Shown here piece after piece: positions 59,456 through 64,000 of a stretch of 64,000 bases of DNA (positions are counted from its first letter, which is position 1; each line of letters opens with the position of its first letter). This DNA is from Haladaptatus pallidirubidus (GTDB lineage Archaea; Halobacteriota; Halobacteria; Halobacteriales; Haladaptataceae). The stretch spans positions 3,286,001 through 3,350,000 of the forward strand of contig NZ_CP085301.1 of NCBI RefSeq assembly GCF_020700235.1, written 5' to 3'. The notes beneath the pieces were generated by a model that worked only from the letters and a program-made list of their open reading frames with translations, was not told the origin of the DNA and did not search any database. Made by a program: the position numbers and the translations under genes.

Positions 59456-60292
59456 ATGACCGATTCGGCCACGAGTACCGACGGCGCAACTGCGGACTCC
59501 AACGACTCACACCACGAACGCAGTCGGTGGCCGGTCGTCTCGGCAGTCGGGGCCGGCGTGCTGTACGCCGGCGTCGCGCTTTTCCTGTTGGGATTGGCGA
59601 CCGACGTCTTCCCGGAGAGTGCTGGTTTCGCGATTGCGATAGTCGGAATCGGTGCGTTCGTCGCCGGACTCGTCGGATGGCTCAATCAAGCGTATCTCGC
59701 GAGATACTGGCGGAGGCAGGCGAGCGATCGAAAGCGTCGGGCGTACCGAGCGACGATGGTGCTGTTTTTGGTGACGGACGTGGCGACGTTCAGCGCGGGA
59801 TTCACCTACTACTTTTTCGTCCGTATCGGCGGCTGGCCACCCCAGAACCTTCCCGACGTGTTAACTTCGCTGGTGCTCGTCAACACCGGCCTGCTCGTCC
59901 TCAGTAGTTTCACGCTCCACTTTTCACACGCGGCGCTCGAAAACGACCGCCGGAACCGGTTTCTCGCGTTGTTGGGGCTGACGATTCTCCTCGGAGTCGC
60001 GTTCGTCGCGGGGCAGATTTTCGAATACTACGAATTCGCCGTTGGTGAAGGATTCACACTCACCTCCGGGATTTTCGCGAGCGCCTTTTATGGTCTCACC
60101 GGGCTCCACGGTCTGCACGTCGCACTCGGCGTCCTCCTGCTGGGAATCGTCTTCTGGCGGGGTAGACGCGGCCAGTACGATTCCGATCGGGACACGTCGA
60201 TTACCACGGTTTCGTACTACTGGCATTTCGTCGATGTTGTCTGGATATTCCTCGTTCTCGTGCTGTACGTGGGTGCCGAGATAACGGTGTGA
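59456..60292 (+). CDS. coxC: Haem-copper oxidase subunit III
   Basis: A 278-aa membrane protein. A Ser/Thr-rich N-terminus and two extra helices precede the COX3 core: MVLFLVTDVATFSAGFTYYFFVRIGGWPP, FTLHFSHAALE, GQIFEYYEF, FYGLTGLHGLHVALGVLLL and YYWHFVDVVWIFLVLVLY. The last block is the COX3 signature. ATG 59456 is used. Subunits I and II follow in other orientations. Confidence 0.9.
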   Translation: MTDSATSTDGATADSNDSHHERSRWPVVSAVGAGVLYAGVALFLLGLATDVFPESAGFAIAIVGIGAFVAGLVGWLNQAYLARYWRRQASDRKRRAYRATMVLFLVTDVATFSAGFTYYFFVRIGGWPPQNLPDVLTSLVLVNTGLLVLSSFTLHFSHAALENDRRNRFLALLGLTILLGVAFVAGQIFEYYEFAVGEGFTLTSGIFASAFYGLTGLHGLHVALGVLLLGIVFWRGRRGQYDSDRDTSITTVSYYWHFVDVVWIFLVLVLYVGAEITV

Positions 60293-60301
60293 GTTCGAGA
60301 A

Positions 60302-60861
60302 CTATCGGGACGTTCGACCGGCCCGCTCCTCGCGTTCGAGCAATTTTCGATAGAGCGGCGGCGTCAGAATCCCGAGAATTCCGAGCAGGATTGAGACGAC
60401 ACCCAACGGGAACAAAAGCGGGTCGACCGAGAGACACGAGTTCGCCGATGAAATCGTCGCATACCGCACGATTCCGTCTGATGTGACGAGGACGCCGCGT
60501 CGGAAGACGTCACGGTGGGCGAACCGCCCGCGCACGTCGGCGACACCTCTGGGGCTTTGGACGGCCTCCTCGAACGCCCGTCGCTCCGCCGGAGTCAGTT
60601 CTGCGACGGCGAATCTATCGAGCGCCGGTTGTTCCGGACTCGCCCCTGTGTACTGACCCGTTTCCGCAGGCGAGTAGACGACGATGGTCGGATTTCCGCA
60701 CAGTCCCAACTCGGATTGCGCAACGGCGTATCCGCCGAGGGTGCCGCCAGCGATGCCGACCGCGACGAGGAGGGTTCCGAGGAACGGCGCGCCGTACGTT
60801 AGGATGACCGAACCGTCGGTTCGGTCGTCCGGCAAGGGACTGGTGTATCGTTCGTCCCCGC

Positions 60862-60865
<4 letters not shown>
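60302..60865 (-). CDS. Membrane protein coupled to coxA
   Basis: A 187-aa protein with a hydrophobic helix near each end (GAPFLGTLLVAVGIAGGTLGGYAV and LLFPLGVVSILLGILGILTPPLY) and an extracytoplasmic middle domain with two Cys (ELGLCGNPTIVVY, SSANSCLSVDP). It overlaps coxA by 4 bp (ATGA), so it is probably an oxidase assembly or accessory protein; no family recognised. Confidence 0.7.
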
Positions 60866-63126
<2,261 letters not shown>

Positions 63127-63302
63127 GAATGGTATCCTCCAGTCATCGACGGTGCTCCAGCGATGCGCTCGAACCCGTTCACTCCCCGTTTCACTCCCCG
63201 CCCCTCGTACATGCGTACATACTCGCGTCGGGAGCCATCACGATAAAGCCGCAGGCCGAGCTGAATGAATTCCCTTCTGACACGTAATCCAGCGTGCGAT
63301 AA

Positions 63303-63310
63303 ACTATATC
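63303..63310 (+). promoter_or_regulatory. TATA box of coxB
   Basis: ACTATATC, centred about 28 bp before the ATG at 63335, giving a leaderless transcript divergent from coxA. Confidence 0.55.
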
Positions 63311-63334
63311 CGACCGTCAGTTGACTCCGGTACA

Positions 63335-64000
63335 ATGCGACTTCGTCGCGGATGGGCGTTCGCCTTTTGCGTGGTCGGAATCGCCGCCATCGAACCAGCG
63401 ACGGCACAGTCGGTCAACAAACGTCTCATCGACCAGCTGAACTTCCAACTCATCTACGTGGCGCTCCCGCTGACGCTGTTCGTCGAAGTCATCCTCATCT
63501 ACGCGGTCGTCCGATTTCGGAACAACGACGACCCGCTTCCGACGGCCGAAGATCCGGCCCTCGAAATCACGTGGACGATTGCGACCGCCATCATCCTCCT
63601 GTTCGTGGGGCTCGCGGCGTACACGGTTCTCACCAGTCCGTACATCACGCCGAACCAACCCGGCGGCCAAATGAACCAGATGGCCGCAGGCAGCGCTGAC
63701 AATTCATCTGCGTCGAACACGGTGACCGTGGACGCGCTCGCCTATCAGTGGGGATGGCAGTTCCGGTATTCGGCGACGAATCGAACCACGCAGGACGAAC
63801 TCGTGATTCCGGCGAACACCGAGGTGTACGTCCAGATGACATCGGCCGATGTCATCCACTCATTGTTCGTCCCGGAACTGGGCGTCAAACAGGACGTGTT
63901 TCCCAGTCGAACGACGGTCATCCACACGCGAGTGTACGAACCCGGAACGTATCGCGGCTACTGCACCGAGTTCTGTGGCACAGGCCACGCGCGGATGAAA
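63335..64000 (+). CDS. coxB: Haem-copper oxidase subunit II (partial at right edge)
   Basis: 222 codons are visible with no stop. A signal-like N-terminus ending ATAQ is followed by two transmembrane helices (YVALPLTLFVEVILIYAVV and ITWTIATAIILLFVGLAA), then the cupredoxin domain with AYQWGWQFRY and the Cu_A site: His in DVIHSLFVPELG and YCTEFCGTGHARM (C-x3-C-x3-H-x2-M). The frame continues past the window. Confidence 0.92.
   Translation, partial: MRLRRGWAFAFCVVGIAAIEPATAQSVNKRLIDQLNFQLIYVALPLTLFVEVILIYAVVRFRNNDDPLPTAEDPALEITWTIATAIILLFVGLAAYTVLTSPYITPNQPGGQMNQMAAGSADNSSASNTVTVDALAYQWGWQFRYSATNRTTQDELVIPANTEVYVQMTSADVIHSLFVPELGVKQDVFPSRTTVIHTRVYEPGTYRGYCTEFCGTGHARMK

Overview
The window is chromosomal DNA of a halophilic archaeon (class Halobacteria). 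The evidence is acidic proteins encoded with GC-rich third codon positions, archaeal TATA boxes 25-30 bp upstream of leaderless starts, Tat lipoproteins with an RR signal plus lipobox, a PGF-CTERM-anchored binding protein, archaeal housekeeping genes (gatE, srp19, gar1, FEN-1, mptE, pantoate kinase) and a complete bacterioruberin cluster. The overall look resembles Haladaptatus-type genomes, but genus cannot be fixed from sequence alone. No rRNA, tRNA, CRISPR array or intact insertion sequence was seen.

Layout. 1-13.5 kb: a PrsW-like protease edge, a MOT1 permease with an FMN alpha-hydroxy-acid oxidase, an SDR, an F420-dependent oxidoreductase, a 2Fe-2S ferredoxin, small zinc-ribbon proteins, an EamA exporter, a benzoylformate-decarboxylase-like ThDP enzyme, two FAD/SAM enzymes and the pterin pair folP-mptE. 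13.5-19 kb: an accessory island holding two paralogous CHAT (caspase-like) proteins of about 700 aa, an upstream DUF7504/HTR-like protein, a 39-codon remnant of a second copy of that protein, and a broken transducer-like gene. 19-31 kb: trmJ and its partner, a PAP2 protein, UspA, HPP and formate/nitrite transporters, gatE, a REC-PAS-PAS protein, two bPH2 membrane proteins, a Tat-secreted protein and fumC.

31.5-36 kb: a four-gene sugar ABC importer. 36-46 kb: BolA, a presenilin-type protease, an ornithine-cyclodeaminase relative, a broken SdpI-family gene, a methyltransferase, an acetyltransferase, a DsbA-like lipoprotein, FEN-1, and gar1/srp19. 46-50 kb: a divergently arranged btuF / btuCD importer. 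50.5-54.7 kb: crtD-lyeJ-cruF with convergent crtB, together the route from GGPP to phytoene plus C50 bacterioruberin formation. 55-58.7 kb: a membrane-anchored winged-helix regulator, a DUF7344 regulator, an acidic exported protein, DUF7501 and pantoate kinase. 59.4-64 kb: a haem-copper oxidase cluster (subunits III, I and II).

The best candidate for a poorly described system is the duplicated DUF7504-CHAT module at 13.5-18.6 kb. Other structure not explained by genes includes perfect 12-14 bp stem-loops that span stop codons, a run of four hairpins at 5.35-5.50 kb, and a dispersed intergenic repeat with copies near 36.5, 36.7, 38.6 and 45.4 kb.
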